A program made the translations under genes and the position numbers. From contig WBMV01007522.1 in NCBI GenBank assembly GCA_013396655.1, positions 355,108 through 419,107 of the forward strand: DNA of 64,000 nucleotides, read 5' to 3'. Positions 28,201-39,400 of the stretch are shown in pieces. Every line of letters starts with the position of its first letter. The stretch's first letter is position 1. Source of the DNA: Campylorhamphus procurvoides. Taxonomy: Eukaryota > Chordata > Aves > Passeriformes > Dendrocolaptidae. The notes beneath the pieces were generated by a model. That model had not been told where the DNA came from, ran no database searches, and worked only from the letters and a program-made list of their open reading frames with translations.

Positions 28201-29099
28201 TTCTACCTGGACCGAATGAAAATACATTCATCATGTATCACCACTGCCATAAGAATCATCAGGTTTCTTTTTAAAGTGATATTTATTTGAAATGACACCC
28301 AACAAGAGAAATGAATGATATAGTGACAAAAATAATACCCAAGCTTTTCAGACAGGGAAGGAAGAAAATAACTGAACTGTCTCTAGTTACCAACTATACC
28401 CTGAAGTATGCAAACCACAGGAGACAACACATGTTCAGCATATATCTGCTGCTACAAAGCAATTACTGTAGCAGTATTAGAACACATGTCCAAAACAGAC
28501 ATCAGTATTCTAAACCATGTCCTTAAAGATTAGAAAAGGGCAGTTTTCCAGCTCACATGACTGCAAGAGAAAACGTCAAGCATTCAAAGAAGCTATTTTA
28601 TGTATGCAAACATATATAAGGCATAGTGCAGTAATTTGCATGCAGACATGTAAATTAAAAATTTTCCGCTCTACAATGTATAATGCTACACGATAATTAT
28701 ATGATTCCTAACATAAGGAAAATATAGAAGCTGACTATATGAAAAAGAACAAAATATTCATAATATACCATAATATACCCCCTCCTAAATACTGCTCCTA
28801 CTGATGGAAGCATACCAATACTATATGCCAATCCCTTCACATTACTGCTGGTCTGGATGTGGCTGTCGGGGAGCCCTGATACTGGGCCAGCACTCTGATC
28901 TTCCAGAAGCAAACACACTTTTAATTAGTCAGCATTAAGCTGCAAAATTAGCAAGAGCTGAAGTGATTCCGAGTGTAGATGGGGCCCTTGGTTATTAATT
29001 CACCTATACCTATTAGCCACATCACCAATGCAACAAGCCCTGTCGGGTCCCTTAGCACTGGGGGCATAATGTGTTAGTCTCAAACCTACCACACCTGAC
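25240..29099. other. Upstream intron of CASP3, nothing recognised
   Basis: Inferred to be intron between the first coding exon and an unlocated noncoding exon. Unique, AT-rich, without a recognised repeat. Confidence 0.5.
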
Positions 29100-29768
29100 A
29101 GCTGATAACTGAGGGAGAGAGCTGTGACGTGGAGGGTAAGAGACTAGACCAGGCCAAGTGACCCCTGCGCCCGTGAGGGTGTCGGACACGCGTTCTCCAC
29201 CGCCGCAGGGTCGGTGCACACGAGGTTTATCCCGCTTTCCTTGAAGGGAGGTTCAAACGCAGGCTCTGCCCCCGGCTTTCCGGCTAGCTAATGGCCTGCC
29301 GGGGGCGACACCAGAGAGCAGCTTACAATTAAACCGCCTTTCCTTTGTTTTTTCTTTCTCTTTGACCCCTCCTTTTTAATTTGTTTCGGCAGTTTCCCCA
29401 CAAAACCAAGCCGACGGGGAGCCAACCTCCAGGCCGTGGCAGGCCGGCAGTGGAGGCCGGGGCAGGGGCGGCGGCGGGCCCGGGGGCAGCACCGCCCCGG
29501 CGGGAGCGACACAGCCCGCCCTGCCGGAGCAGAGCTCTCCTCCCGCACCCACCCCGTGCGGGGCACGGCTGGGTGCGGGNGAGGGAATCGGGTCTCTGGG
29601 GAGCGGCCTCGGGAGGCCAGGCTGAGCTCCAGGGCACGGGGGGACGCGGGCCTGCCGGGACTCTGGGCCGGGAATGCTGCCCTCGGCGCTGCTCGGCCCC
29701 GGTGGTGTCACCCAGGCACTGTGTTGTGTTAATTCCTCTTCATGCCGAGGAAGAGTTTGCACCATGTT

Positions 29769-29910
29769 AGTGCGGCCTCGTCCTGAATACTGTGTGGGTT
29801 TGGGCACCGCAACATAAGAAAGGTACTAAGCTGTTAGAGAATGTGCGAAGGGGAGCGCTGAGGGTGGTGAAGGGCCTTGAGGGGAAGCCGTGTGAGGAGC
29901 GGCTGAGGGC
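29769..29910 (+). repeat. 142-bp duplication, copy 1 (CR1-derived)
   Basis: Matches 30074-30215 at every position but one (G versus A at base 4). It translates as a CR1 ORF2 C-terminal fragment (APQHKKGTKLLENVRRGALR) and is followed directly by a single N at 29911. Confidence 0.9.
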
Positions 29911-30073
29911 NTGGGTGCGGGGCACGGCTGGGTTCGGCCCCGCCACCGCATCCCCGCACCCCGCCCGCCACCGCCGCGACCACCACCCACCCACTCACGC
30001 ACCCACCGGCTGTGCGCCCCCTCCGCCCGCTCTCGGCGCTGCGCTCCCACCTGCCTTCCCTCCCCTCCGCTCN
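29911..30073. other. GC-rich insert bounded by single Ns
   Basis: 161 bp between Ns at 29911 and 30073, wedged between the two duplicate copies. It begins with a 19-bp string (GTGCGGGGCACGGCTGGGT at 29915-29933) that also occurs at 29556-29574, just before another N at 29580. The pattern suggests small contigs stitched together. Confidence 0.7.
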
Positions 30074-30215
30074 AGTACGGCCTCGTCCTGAATACTGTGT
30101 GGGTTTGGGCACCGCAACATAAGAAAGGTACTAAGCTGTTAGAGAATGTGCGAAGGGGAGCGCTGAGGGTGGTGAAGGGCCTTGAGGGGAAGCCGTGTGA
30201 GGAGCGGCTGAGGGC
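30074..30215 (+). repeat. 142-bp duplication, copy 2 (CR1-derived)
   Basis: Near-identical to 29769-29910 and preceded directly by a single N at 30073. Unlike copy 1 it continues into GC-rich sequence and then into the CR1 3' tail. Confidence 0.9.
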
Positions 30216-30241
30216 ACGGGGCGTGTGCGGCCTCGTCCCGG

Positions 30242-30253
30242 ACTACAATTCCC
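30242..30253 (+). promoter_or_regulatory. ACTACAATTCCC motif (ZNF143/Staf-type promoter element)
   Basis: Exact 12-base match to the core of the ACTACAATTCCC element found in many CpG-island promoters, including bidirectional ones. It sits in about 95 bp of GC-rich non-CR1-like sequence between two CR1-like blocks. Confidence 0.55.
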
Positions 30254-30304
30254 GTCCGGGGGGGCGGAGGAACAGGCACGGATCTCCCGGACAAACAGCG
30301 GCAT

Positions 30305-30550
30305 TCCCGAGGGAAGGGCCTGGACCTGTGTCAGGGTAGATTTAGGGTAGCGGTCTGGAAAAGGTTCTTCCCCCGGGGGTGGTCGGATGCCGAAACACAG
30401 CGGCCTCCCAAGGAGGCGGTCACAGCTCAGGCAGCGTTCGGAGGGTGCTCTGAGGGACACGGTGTGATTCTTGGGGACAGTGCTGTGCAGGGCCAAGAGC
30501 CGGACTGGATGAGCCTGGTGTGCCCTTCCAACTCAGTATTCTGTGATTGT
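30305..30550 (+). mobile_element. CR1 LINE 3' tail
   Basis: Resembles the CR1 3' end: a GTGTCAGGGTAGATTTAGG start, a GGTCACAGCTCAGGCAGCGTT-like middle, and a CCCTTCCAACTCAGTATTCTGTGATTGTG end. It is probably the tail of the same element as 30074-30215, separated by about 90 bp of non-CR1-like sequence. Confidence 0.75.
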
Positions 30551-30814
30551 GACAGAGCAGTGGTTTGCAAAGGGAGTAATCTGTGGGGACCATTACCAAA
30601 GGAGCGGCCTCCCTGCCCGGCCCCCGCCTTCGACTTTCAGGTCAGTTAGTTTCATATTCGGACACTGACCTTTGGTAGCAGACGTCAGAGTAAGATAACA
30701 TTGGAAACTGCGTATTCCAGCTTCTCACAGCAGGTACTGACCTACTTTTTGAGGTCTTGTCACCAGGTCTAATATGGTGAGTTTTGCACAGAATTCCTCA
30801 AATCTTAATTTGAG

Positions 30815-30985
30815 GAACAGCTTGCACACTGGAACAGATTGCCCAGAGAGGTTGTGGAGATATTCCAGAACCATCTGGACCCAATCCTGTGCTATGAACT
30901 GTAGGATGTCCCTATTTGAGCAGGGAGGTTGGACCAGATGACCCTCTGTGGTCCCTTCCAACCTGACTGGTTCTGTGATTCTGTT
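30815..30985 (+). mobile_element. CR1 LINE fragment, 3' end
   Basis: Diagnostic CR1 tail: GGAACAGATTGCCCAGAGAGG, then GGTCCCTTCCAACCTGACTGG and a terminal GATTCTG. 5'-truncated, as usual for CR1. Confidence 0.85.
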
Positions 30986-33449
30986 AATTGTACAAGTCAC
31001 TCCCTCTATTACGAAGGCAAGGTGAAAATTTGATTCTCCTTGTTATTGTTGAGGGACTAATTTTCATTAATGTTAAGAAATCTAACACTAGAGACATAAT
31101 TATTTAGTGTGTTCTAAGGCTGTAATCGGTACCCTGGGAGAAAATCTCACAGATTTGTATTGAGGACCATGAATTCTGCTATAGAGCTATGTTGTAAGAT
31201 ACACACCAGGCAGGAAACAACTGCAATCACTTTATTTTGAGTAGCAATTGATTTGCATGTCTCAGCTTCAGTTCTCACCAGGTGTGGATAGTGTTTTGTC
31301 ATAATCGTTACAGATTCTTGAGCCTTTATTTTTTTAAACAAATGAACTCACCATTTCAGAAATGGCAATTTTCTCCCTCATGCTACAGGGGAAAGACTAA
31401 CATAGATACATTATATCACCATATGTGTCCCTGCATTTTAGTAAAACAAACAAACAAAATCACAAAAAACCCCAAACCAGCCATATAACCGGGTATAAAA
31501 ATACAGGATGTCCACTGTGCTGAGCAGAAAAGTAGTCTTCCATCAAACAGAGAAAATGAAATATCAAGTTCTTCAAGTAATCTCTCAGGAGACATTTTCC
31601 CAGGCTCCTCATGCAGACATCCTCTTAACACTGAAGTCCAAACATGTTGGTGACAAAATTTCTTTCTGTCAAGTAAAACAAAAATAGGTACTCCCCTTCT
31701 GGTGGGACAGGGGAGAGGAAGATGAACTGGGAATTTCCCGATGAATTCAGAAGGCTAGTCTGTAAATGTAAATTGTACGTGCTCTAAATAGATGTGTTAG
31801 ATATGGTTCATGCAGGACCTGAAATTACCTTGGAAAGACCTGACATGTTAGACTACTGAGAATCTGAGTGTTTGGACTGCAAGAATGGTGATAGATTTCA
31901 GTTTTAAAGTAAGGGTCATCAACCTTCTCCCAGGTTCAGATATCCTCCCAGCTGTGTTTCTGCAAAAATATGGGCTGATATAACAAAAAAGTTTAAAATG
32001 AGTAGAGAATTACGGAAATTCTCTTTCACTTTCCTTTTTAAATAATAACCTTGTGTGAAAGTGCTGATGTAGGAAACGTCCTTTGAATTCGATTAATTTA
32101 CAACAGAGCAAACAGCATAAAAATAAAGCTGAGGGCTTTGCTAGCACTTCTGAGAAATGTTGATTGCTGCCTGTAATTTCACTTTTCATTCTCCAAGAAG
32201 AAACTACCTGCACAAAAAGGGAGTGGAGGAAGCATACAGGTCAGAAAACTGACAAGGTCTATAGAGATAATATATTTGACCCCTGCTGGAAGAAAAATAT
32301 TCTGTTTAGACTTGACATAGGCACTAAACTATCAAAACACAGACAAGCTTAGATGTACCCTGGGCAAAAGTGTAAGTGTCCAGGAACTTTTGCTGTGGAA
32401 AACTTAGAGGGTGGATTGAAAGGCTCTAAAATCTGGGCTTCGGGGCCTCACAGGAATATTTAAATACTTAAACTCACCTTGTGGATCCAGCTTGTTAAAG
32501 GTTTGAATAGTTTTGGGTATAGTCAGTTTTATTTTTATCTTTGCTTGCAGCTGGGGGGCTGTTACGAGAACCGAATGGTTATGCTGGGCAAAACAAAAAA
32601 GATTCCCCTTCATGTTTGTTACTTCTTGCCCCTGTTCCTCTGTTTCAGTTTCTTAGCAATGCTTTTTACTGGTTTGCAGTTGTTCTACTTACAGATAATT
32701 GTATGTATGTGTATTTATGCTTTACTACATTACTCTAGCATTTAGATTACTTTATGGAACTAGAAGTTTAAAGGTTACAAGATAGCATGTGTTACTGTGT
32801 GGTGCTATTTCTTGAAAAGAGATAAGGTTGTTATCCTAAGGCTGGGAGAAAGTACATGAGATCTTAAAGGAGGTGACAGTGTCACTGATCAGTAGCAAAG
32901 GTCAGCAGTGGAGAATGGAGCCCTCATTTTGGATTTCAGTTCTTCTGCTTTGAGATATGAAGCTCAGAGCTCAGTCACTGAAATCTTAGTTCTTCTCAAG
33001 AACTCATGCTGTACCAGCCATGCAAATTGATAATCTCCTTTGTCTCCTCCAGCATAAAGCAGAAATAATACTGTTTTTTCACTCGTTACTGATGTTGTGT
33101 GGCTAATTGGCACAGTTTGTAAACTTTTTGAGGAGAAATGTAACACCATTCTGTAGACAAAAAGGAAACTGCCTATGCCTTCCTTTATTGTGACTATTCT
33201 TTGTGTTTTTCTTTGATAGTGTTAATATGAAGTTCTTGTACTTTCAAAAGTGTAGATAGATTTAATATTAAAACGAGTATCATAACAACGCTGGGTGTTC
33301 ATTTGGAATATTGGGTACTCTCAGTTAATTGGTAAATTATATTCAACAAAACTGGAATCTAAAGCAGTGATGAGTACAGGATATATTAAAATTAAAATTA
33401 CCTTGCAAAGAGAAATTGATACTGATTTGACTATTTGTAATTGCTTTAG
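30986..33449. other. Upstream intron of PRIMPOL, nothing recognised
   Basis: Inferred to be intron between the noncoding first exon near the GC-rich region and the first coding exon, whose acceptor is TTGCTTTAG ending at 33449. Confidence 0.5.
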
Positions 33450-33454
33450 GAGAA

Positions 33455-36400
33455 ATGAAGAGAAGATGGGAAGAAAGGCTGAAGAGATTGGAAGAACTAG
33501 CATCCTACTATGAAAGAAACCCACTTCCTACAGTTTATAGACCAAGACTGTCACAGCCCTTGCACCCATCCTCTGTTTGGAAAATATTTTCTCGGCAGGC
33601 TGAAGCTTTTAATTACGTAAAAACCTGCGAAGAGGTATATTATGTGTTAGGTGGATGTCTCTATGTACTTCCCAGGTTGAGTGTCACTTAAAATCTTGGT
33701 TGACAGTGAAGTCTTTATCAGATTGCAAGATCTTTTTTTGTTCTTCCCAATCCTGAAACAGCAAGGGTTTTTTTTGTCTTTGTAGATCATGTTGCAATGG
33801 AGGTATCTCTATGAAGTACTAGTTCTAATTCTAACATACAAATTGATGTGTGATGTTAACATTTAACAGTGAAGTGTTTTTTGGTAACATTGTAGTGATA
33901 GATTTGTTCCTTCTGAAGATGAGCAAGCTGCCAGGTTTGGCAGGAGAATGGGACGGTAGTAAGAATTGAGCTGGAAGAAACAGGAGGAAAAAATGAGGAA
34001 GGAAAGGAGAGAAACAGGAAGCAGGGACAAAATAAAAACAGTACAACTCTCCAGTGGCATCAGAGTAGCAAGTTCAGATGATAAGAAGTGGTGAACCAAA
34101 TATATATTACGCAGAAAGTGTCATCTGCTTTCAGTTTAACACATTTCAAATTGGTTGCTGTTTTCAAAGAAAGTACCATGTTTTTGTCCATGCTGTTTTA
34201 GGTGTTTAAGTAATCCTGACAATCCCTTTTCCAAAATGTGCTCTCACTGGCTCGGCAGTATTTTTTTTTTGGGTTTTTTTCCTCAGATTTCCATTTCTTT
34301 ATTTAGATGACATAATGTCTGAAGAATATTTGCGATAAAGCCATATGCTGCCATCATGGTCATGAGGCTGCTCCTTTCAGGACATTGTTCCTCCTCCCAT
34401 TAGATGCACTTCCCAATGACTGAAAAAAGAAGACTTTAGAGAGAAAGCAGAGGTTATGTTAATGCATAGCAAAAAAAAAAAGCTTCAAAGTTTTACCTTC
34501 ATAACTGAAATCAAAATGATGTTCTAAATTAAAACCAGATGCTTCTTAGCATGAACAAGGAAAAGCGATCTGCTTATATGTCTGTAGTATTTACTAGCCT
34601 TTGATTAATGTCAAATAGGAACTTCTAAAGATTTTAAATGGTTCGCTGAATAAAACTAAAAAAAAAATAATTTGATGTTTTTATTTAAAAAGGATGTTCA
34701 TATATTTGCTTTGGAAAAGAACACCCAGAGTGGACAGAGGCTTTACCTTGTGACAACATATAAAGAGCTTTGGTTTTATTACACGTGAGTATGGGAAAAA
34801 GTACTGTATATGTTACTAAAAGATAGTAGTATACTGGCAAGCAGTTACCTAGCAAGAGCTTTCACTGGATAGCCATCCCCAGGAGCTGTCTGCTGCCCTG
34901 ACTAGCACAAGCTGTAATGGGTTGCCTGAGGTTTCACTTTGGCCTTGGGAAAAATCTTCATAAGGACAAAACAATATATTATACAGCGGGTTTCAGCTTT
35001 CTTTTGAGTATCAGACTGCCATTACTTCCTATGAATTCAGGACCCTGTCTACTGAACTGGTCTCATAGCAGCAGATTCACTTTTGCTGTCAGTTTTCCTC
35101 AGGGGATCATACCAACACATGCCAAAAACCTATTTCTGTGATTAGTCATGTATCAATTTCAATGAGCATTAATATTAATGTGCAGTTACTGATTTAGGGG
35201 TTTGTATTTGCATATGTAGTTCCAAGTATTGACAATTTGATCGTATGCTGCTTTTTTCCTCATTTAGCTGTTTTACAATAAAATGGTTATGAAGTAAAAG
35301 AAATGTGTCAATTTTTATGTGAAAAGCCTTAATTTTTTTCTCGAATTGAAAATGGGATTATCTGTTTTTTAATTTAGTCAGAAAAAACTGTATAATCTCA
35401 CTGTTCATGCTTAAGACACATGGGTGATAATTTAAGTTTTTTACTGTAGTTTTCAAAGTTCCTTGAATTCTTAGGAGCATTTGTGTATGCGTTTTAAGAC
35501 TTGGGGGGGCATGGGGAGGAGAATATTTTACAAAATTAAGTTCTAGGCCAGACAAATAATTGTGCTGATGTTTGATGCTGAAGTTAGTTACAAATTTTTT
35601 CAAAACAATATAGGGCTGCTACATTTTTTAACATGGGTTGTTGATTGAAAAATAAAAGAATATTTAGGACTTGAGGGATCCTTGTTTGCAACTGAAAAGT
35701 GTGTATGTTTATTGTGAGAGGTTGTGATTTGTTTTTTTTTCCCTTAGCAAAGGTTACAAAACAAGTCTTATGCATTGTTATGAAGTAATTCCTGAAAAAG
35801 TTGCTTGCAAACTTTATTTTGATTTGGAGTTCTACAAACCAGCAAATCCTGGTGCAGATGGCAAGAGTATGGTTGCGAAGTTAATTGAGGTAAACTGGAG
35901 CAAAGTTATGTTGTAGATTAATATGAATTTGTTGATTTTATATGTTTGATTTATATGTTTGATTTAATATGAATTTGTTGATTTAATATGAAACCAAAGG
36001 ATTTACCACTTTATCTTGATTATACTATAGTAAAATGAAAAAGAATTGTAGATGTAATGGTTATTTTTAATTAAGTAAAGATACTGTTTTTCTTAGAGCA
36101 AAAGTCCTCTTTAAGTGAAAGGGAAAACTAAAGAATGATGGTTTTTTGAATGTTTGTATTCACTGTAGGTTTACAGATCAGTTTACTTTTGGAGATTGTT
36201 TTAGGTCCTCTGCCATTTGAAAGCTGTAAAACTGAAGAAATGTTTAGGTATTCTTTAAAGTAACATCAATAAAAGTTCCATTCAGATATTCCTCAGTTCA
36301 TTCCTTTTGCCAAATGGTGCAGTAATATATCAAGGTTTAGATAAATCCCTCCTAAGTTTTTTAGATGACAGCTCATTATTATTGAGTTAAATGATGATGT

Positions 36401-39400
36401 AGTGAACATCATGTGACTACACTTATCAGTGACTACGCTTACCAATTTGGTGCCTAAAATTAAATATCTTTGCTAATTATCAATTGTATTAAATAGTGCA
36501 TCTTCCACTTTATTGCAAATGTGGTTGGAAAATAAACTTCTCTGCAAGTTCGATATGACAGAAGTGGAAAATACAGCAGGTTTTTAGAAGAATATCTTCT
36601 ATTCCAAAACAATCCCTTAGTAAGTGGACATTTATTTGTGAGACTTCTGTGACCTACACATCTCTAGCTAGAAAGGAAAGAAAGAAGATTATTGAGGTCA
36701 TTCCTTCCTAAAGAACACTTCACTGATACAGAATCTGGAGGCGTTTATCCATTGTGAGTGAATTCTGAAATCTAGAGATCCCTCAGGTTAAGAAGAGAAC
36801 TCTCCATTTCCTGCCTGGGGAGTCTTAGCTGCTAAACCCTGGAGCTTCCAGACCCTTAGGTTCTGAGTTGCAGTCCCAAACATAAATAATGACTAGCTTA
36901 GCTTATAGAAGGTTTTAAGAGCTAATCTAGAACCAAGTATCTTATGTTTTCTGCTTAGTCAGTGTTCATTGGCACATGCCAATGAATTAGTCAAATCATA
37001 ACACTGAATTAGCTTACCAATCCTTTATACTATGATAGCCTCTATCATCTGTTCTGGTAAGCCTGTGTTACAAATATTGTCACTGTGGGTGTGAACTGCT
37101 TTGTGGTGCTAAAAAAACCTAGATGATAAAGCCTCTAAATCAGACTTTGACCTGAAAAACTGAAAGTCAGTTCAGCTTATCACTGTTAGTACAGTCAGTG
37201 AGTTGCACATACAGGTAAATATGACAAATTGGGTTAAAACTTCATATGAGTTAGTTTGAATTAACTTAGTTGTATGCTTAAAATGGGAAAAAAAATCCAA
37301 AAAGAAACCTTGAAAAAAATGTAGAATCTGCATTTGTGTTAGATTTTATAGATGCTGCTACTAAAAATGCCAGAGAAAATAACATAATTAATGTTTATGA
37401 TTTCAGCTTGTCAGCCAAAAATTAAAAGACCTTTATGATATAAATTGTTCAACTAAAGATGTCTTGAATTTAGATTCCAGTACTGACGAAAAATTTAGTC
37501 GGCACTTAATATTTCTACCCCAAAGGACTGTATTTAAGGATAATATTCATGTTGGTAAGTGTATTCTATTGTCTTACACCCAGAAACAAAAGGTGAGGTT
37601 TTGAATTGGTACAGTGCCATCTCACATTTGAATATTTATTTTAATGAAATGATATGTGGAAACAAATACGTAATCCAAGCGGAAATTACTATCAGTTCCA
37701 TTAAGCCTATTTTTTTCTCACCTTCTACTTCCTTTTCCTATAATTAGCATGTGTTTTATTTACAAAAGTCATGGCAAGACTGACTTCTACAAAACTGGCA
37801 AGTCTGTGACTTCTTTATTTACAGGTTAATGTCAGTCTTAACAATTAAAGCTACTGTTATTTGCCCTAAATACAGCTCACTTGTGCTCAACACAGGGTCA
37901 GAAAGGCAGGACAAAGATTATTTCAAGCCACCTGTGCATAAACATGATTAAGAGGAAGCTGAAAACAATTTTAATTGTTGATGTAAGCTGGGATTTCTTG
38001 GAATATGGCAATTCCAAGACAAAGAGTTGCCAGTTCAGGGTTCTCTTGACTGTCTTTTTAAAATAAATGTACTAATACCTTCTTAACAGAAGTATTTTGA
38101 ACACACTTTTAAAATACTCTCTGTGAAGCACTGAAGTGCTAGTGGTGAGCATTAGGAAAAGTTAATGTTAAAATTCATAATTTCTTCTTACATATATATC
38201 CTTTGTGGTGCACAGTAAAATAGTCATATAGGCATACTTTGAGCAGTGAGGGCATGGTAGAATATGAGCTGAATTTTGTCTGAGTGAAGCAGGAATGATG
38301 GAAAACAGCTTGCTCTGTGGTGGAATTAAAGTCTGTATTAATCTACAAATGCAGAACTCTGGGTTAATTAAAATTGCACCTGCAACCTTGGTTTTGTTAT
38401 TTCTTAATATTTGAGTGTTTAATTTTGTAACCTTTGTTCCCTATTGTGGTTTTTTCAAATAAACAAAAAAGGTGAGAGAAAGGAAGTAGAAATGCTGTTA
38501 TACAGAGATTAATAATCTCATGGGTTATTAAAAGGGATGAAATGTAGATTTGTGGCATTTAGCTCTACTGTTTGTGTTCAGGAAGAACCATGACAACAGC
38601 AGCAGGATTACAAGAAATTATTCCCGTTGTTACTGGGTTTCCACTGGCAACAGAATAGGCAGCATTGAGGATGTTTGATTCAAGATTTTGATCCCACTCA
38701 GCTTCCCACTTTTATTCTGCTATCTGCTTGGTACAGTCTGTCTGTCTTCATGCCCAGTCCTCTCTTTCTCACCCTTACCTTTTTTCTAGCTTTCCACCCT
38801 CCTTCATTCCAATCTTGAGGAAAGTTTATACTGTATTTCTTATTTAATACCTCCTGTATTTTTAAAGTAGATTCTTACTGGACACTGCGCATGATCTAGC
38901 AGGGTCTTGTAGAGCGCACAGAGAAGATGAGCTCTTTGCTTTTAGTACTTAATGGCAGTGCAATGATGCTGTTATTAATGACACAGTGCTGGGATTCTGT
39001 CTAGCCCAGTACAGCATTAGAGAGATCTTATTTTCTTTTTGAATTGTCCAGTTATTTCATGGGGAAGAACACATGTACTCTTGTATCGAAGTGGTGTAGG
39101 GTTGACACATCTTGTGTTGGTCTGAGGAATCATTTATGAAAGGTCTTGTCAGCATGGACATCTGGAGGAACAGAGCAAATTGTAAGGACAGGATGGATAT
39201 TTTAAACCCACATGCATGTACAAATTTTTTCCCAAATACTTTTAGTACAAGCATGTGGTCCATGGCCTAAGCACCACTTCAGGCCAAAATTCAAGTCCTA
39301 ACTCCAACACAGAGAAGACAGAGTTTTCCAGAACAGAGGATTTTTTTCCCCCAGCCCTTTTAACACTAAAAAACAATTTCTCACTCTTAGGAGTAGTGAA

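Larger units (their letters stand above)
29100..30640. promoter_or_regulatory. GC- and CpG-rich region between CASP3 and PRIMPOL, probable divergent promoter
   Basis: Base composition changes abruptly from the AT-rich flanks to GC-rich, CpG-dense sequence between the 5' ends of two divergent genes, both of which need upstream noncoding exons. A TGACGT (CRE-like core) is at 29125-29130, followed by a good plus-strand donor-like site AGG/GTAAGA. An ACTACAATTCCC motif is at 30242-30253. Much of the region is CR1-derived or disturbed by Ns, so transcription start sites cannot be placed. Confidence 0.6.

Noticed and set aside
29288..29400. Pyrimidine tract ending CGGCAG at about 29392 as an acceptor of an extra PRIMPOL exon
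   Set aside because: No upstream exon or consistent donor could be tied to it.
29376..30496. Several 90-140 codon open frames in the GC-rich region
   Set aside because: GC-rich sequence has few stops by chance; parts are CR1 ORF2 and others cross single Ns.
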